Assembly (NCBI GenBank): GCA_937894055.1
Contig: CALDHQ010000659.1
Location: forward strand, 1-14,899
Direction: 5' to 3'
Source: an uncultured Polymorphobacter sp.
GTDB lineage: Bacteria; Pseudomonadota; Alphaproteobacteria; Sphingomonadales; Sphingomonadaceae
Length of the DNA stretch: 14,899 nucleotides
Below are positions 14,555 to 14,899 of this stretch, piece by piece (the first letter of the stretch is position 1; every line of letters starts with the position of its first letter). Under the pieces are notes generated by a model. The model saw nothing but the letters and a program-made list of their open reading frames with translations, searched no databases and was not told where the DNA came from. A program made the translations under genes and the position numbers.

Positions 14555-14899
14555 TCGGTCACCTTCAAATCGGACGTTACCAAGTTGCGCCCCCACCCCG
14601 CCGAGTCCTGGGGCTACAGGATTGTCGGATGCTTGACGGCCAACGACGCTCTCATCGGAGTGAAGCCCGAACGGCTTGGACCTGGTCGGCCATCAAAACG
14701 CGATGTGGCAGGGAGAGCGCTTGTCATCGGTGAGCCGGCGATTGATGCGGGGGCGTCTGCCATGGTGCGCCCGCCGGATGGTGACACTTCCATCCCCGAG
14801 GATCAACTTAGCGAAGACGGCGACCCATTCGTGGAACTCTTGAATAAAGCTGCTGCAATTCTGGCAACTTATGACTTTCTGGATAGGAAAACAGTGATC
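14555..14899. other. unrecognised terminal segment with falling GC content
   Basis: I recognise no gene in these 345 bases. The plus-strand frame continuing from the receptor fragment stays open to the end (115 codons, including LTANDALIGVKPERLGPGRPSKRDV and PFVELLNKAAAILATYDFLD). It could be the start of a real gene, for example from the ATG at 14762, but it matches no family I know and has no good ribosome-binding site. The minus strand has only shorter frames. The last 79 bases are 34/79 G+C, far below the rest of the window, suggesting a different origin. Confidence 0.5.

Noticed and set aside
14555..14600. Possible insertion-sequence terminus (the stretch around TCAAATCGGACGTTACCAAG loosely recalls IS21-type ends)
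   Set aside because: There is no TG...CA border at the junction, no second end, no target duplication and no IstA/IstB coding sequence in the visible 345 bases. The resemblance is too weak to annotate.
1..14899. CRISPR arrays, tRNA or rRNA genes
   Set aside because: No regularly spaced direct repeats, no tRNA-like T-loop signatures and no rRNA sequence were seen. The four-way palindromes resemble a cloverleaf only in topology and lack tRNA conserved bases.

Overview
The window is GC-rich bacterial DNA, about two thirds G+C by eye, tightly packed with genes. It looks like an alphaproteobacterium, most likely in the Sphingomonadales. The evidence is the gene content (PCuAC copper chaperone, class 2 dihydroorotate dehydrogenase, dnaK/dnaJ with grpE close by), an alphaproteobacterial-type sigma-32 promoter in front of dnaK, and a GC-rich intergenic repeat of a kind often seen in that group. 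The assignment is inference; no rRNA or other marker is present.

Layout. At 2-277 (+) is the 3' end of an alpha/beta hydrolase gene. It converges on a minus-strand block, read right to left: pyrD (5923-4892), a lipoprotein gamma-glutamyltransferase (4841-3117), an AMP-forming acyl-CoA synthetase (3083-1281) and an enoyl-CoA hydratase/isomerase-family protein (1156-380). Spacing in the first three is short (50 and 33 bases), so they are probably co-transcribed. The last two form a fatty-acid activation and beta-oxidation pair separated by a structured repeat. Divergent from pyrD is a secreted DUF885 metallopeptidase-like protein (6010-7830, +). It converges on a second minus-strand block: dnaK (12656-10761), dnaJ (10656-9532), a small membrane-anchored protein (9477-9106) and a CaiB/BaiF-type CoA-transferase (9101-7887). 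Divergent from dnaK are a periplasmic copper chaperone of the PCuAC family (12861-13325) and a small HExxH protein (13334-13783). These converge on grpE (13958 onward, minus).

Two things stand out. First, four intergenic gaps (288-379, 1185-1276, 7841-7880, 10678-10749) carry copies of one palindromic element. Base changes between copies support a four-way-junction fold, with an outer stem, two side hairpins and an inner stem, better than one long hairpin. An unrelated 147-base palindrome at 13793-13939 has the same topology. Second, the right end is a patchwork. The grpE reading frame loses its homology near 14371 and is joined, in the opposite orientation, to about 60 codons of a chemotaxis receptor signalling domain. 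That stops matching at about 14554 and is followed by unrecognised sequence that becomes AT-rich. This is either a real multi-step rearrangement that destroyed the grpE 5' end or a chimeric assembly end.

How the genes work together: DnaK, DnaJ and GrpE form one folding machine, and the likely sigma-32 promoter would make dnaK-dnaJ and perhaps the two genes after them heat-inducible. The synthetase, the hydratase and the CoA-transferase all act on CoA thioesters. The copper chaperone and the DUF885 protein are exported.
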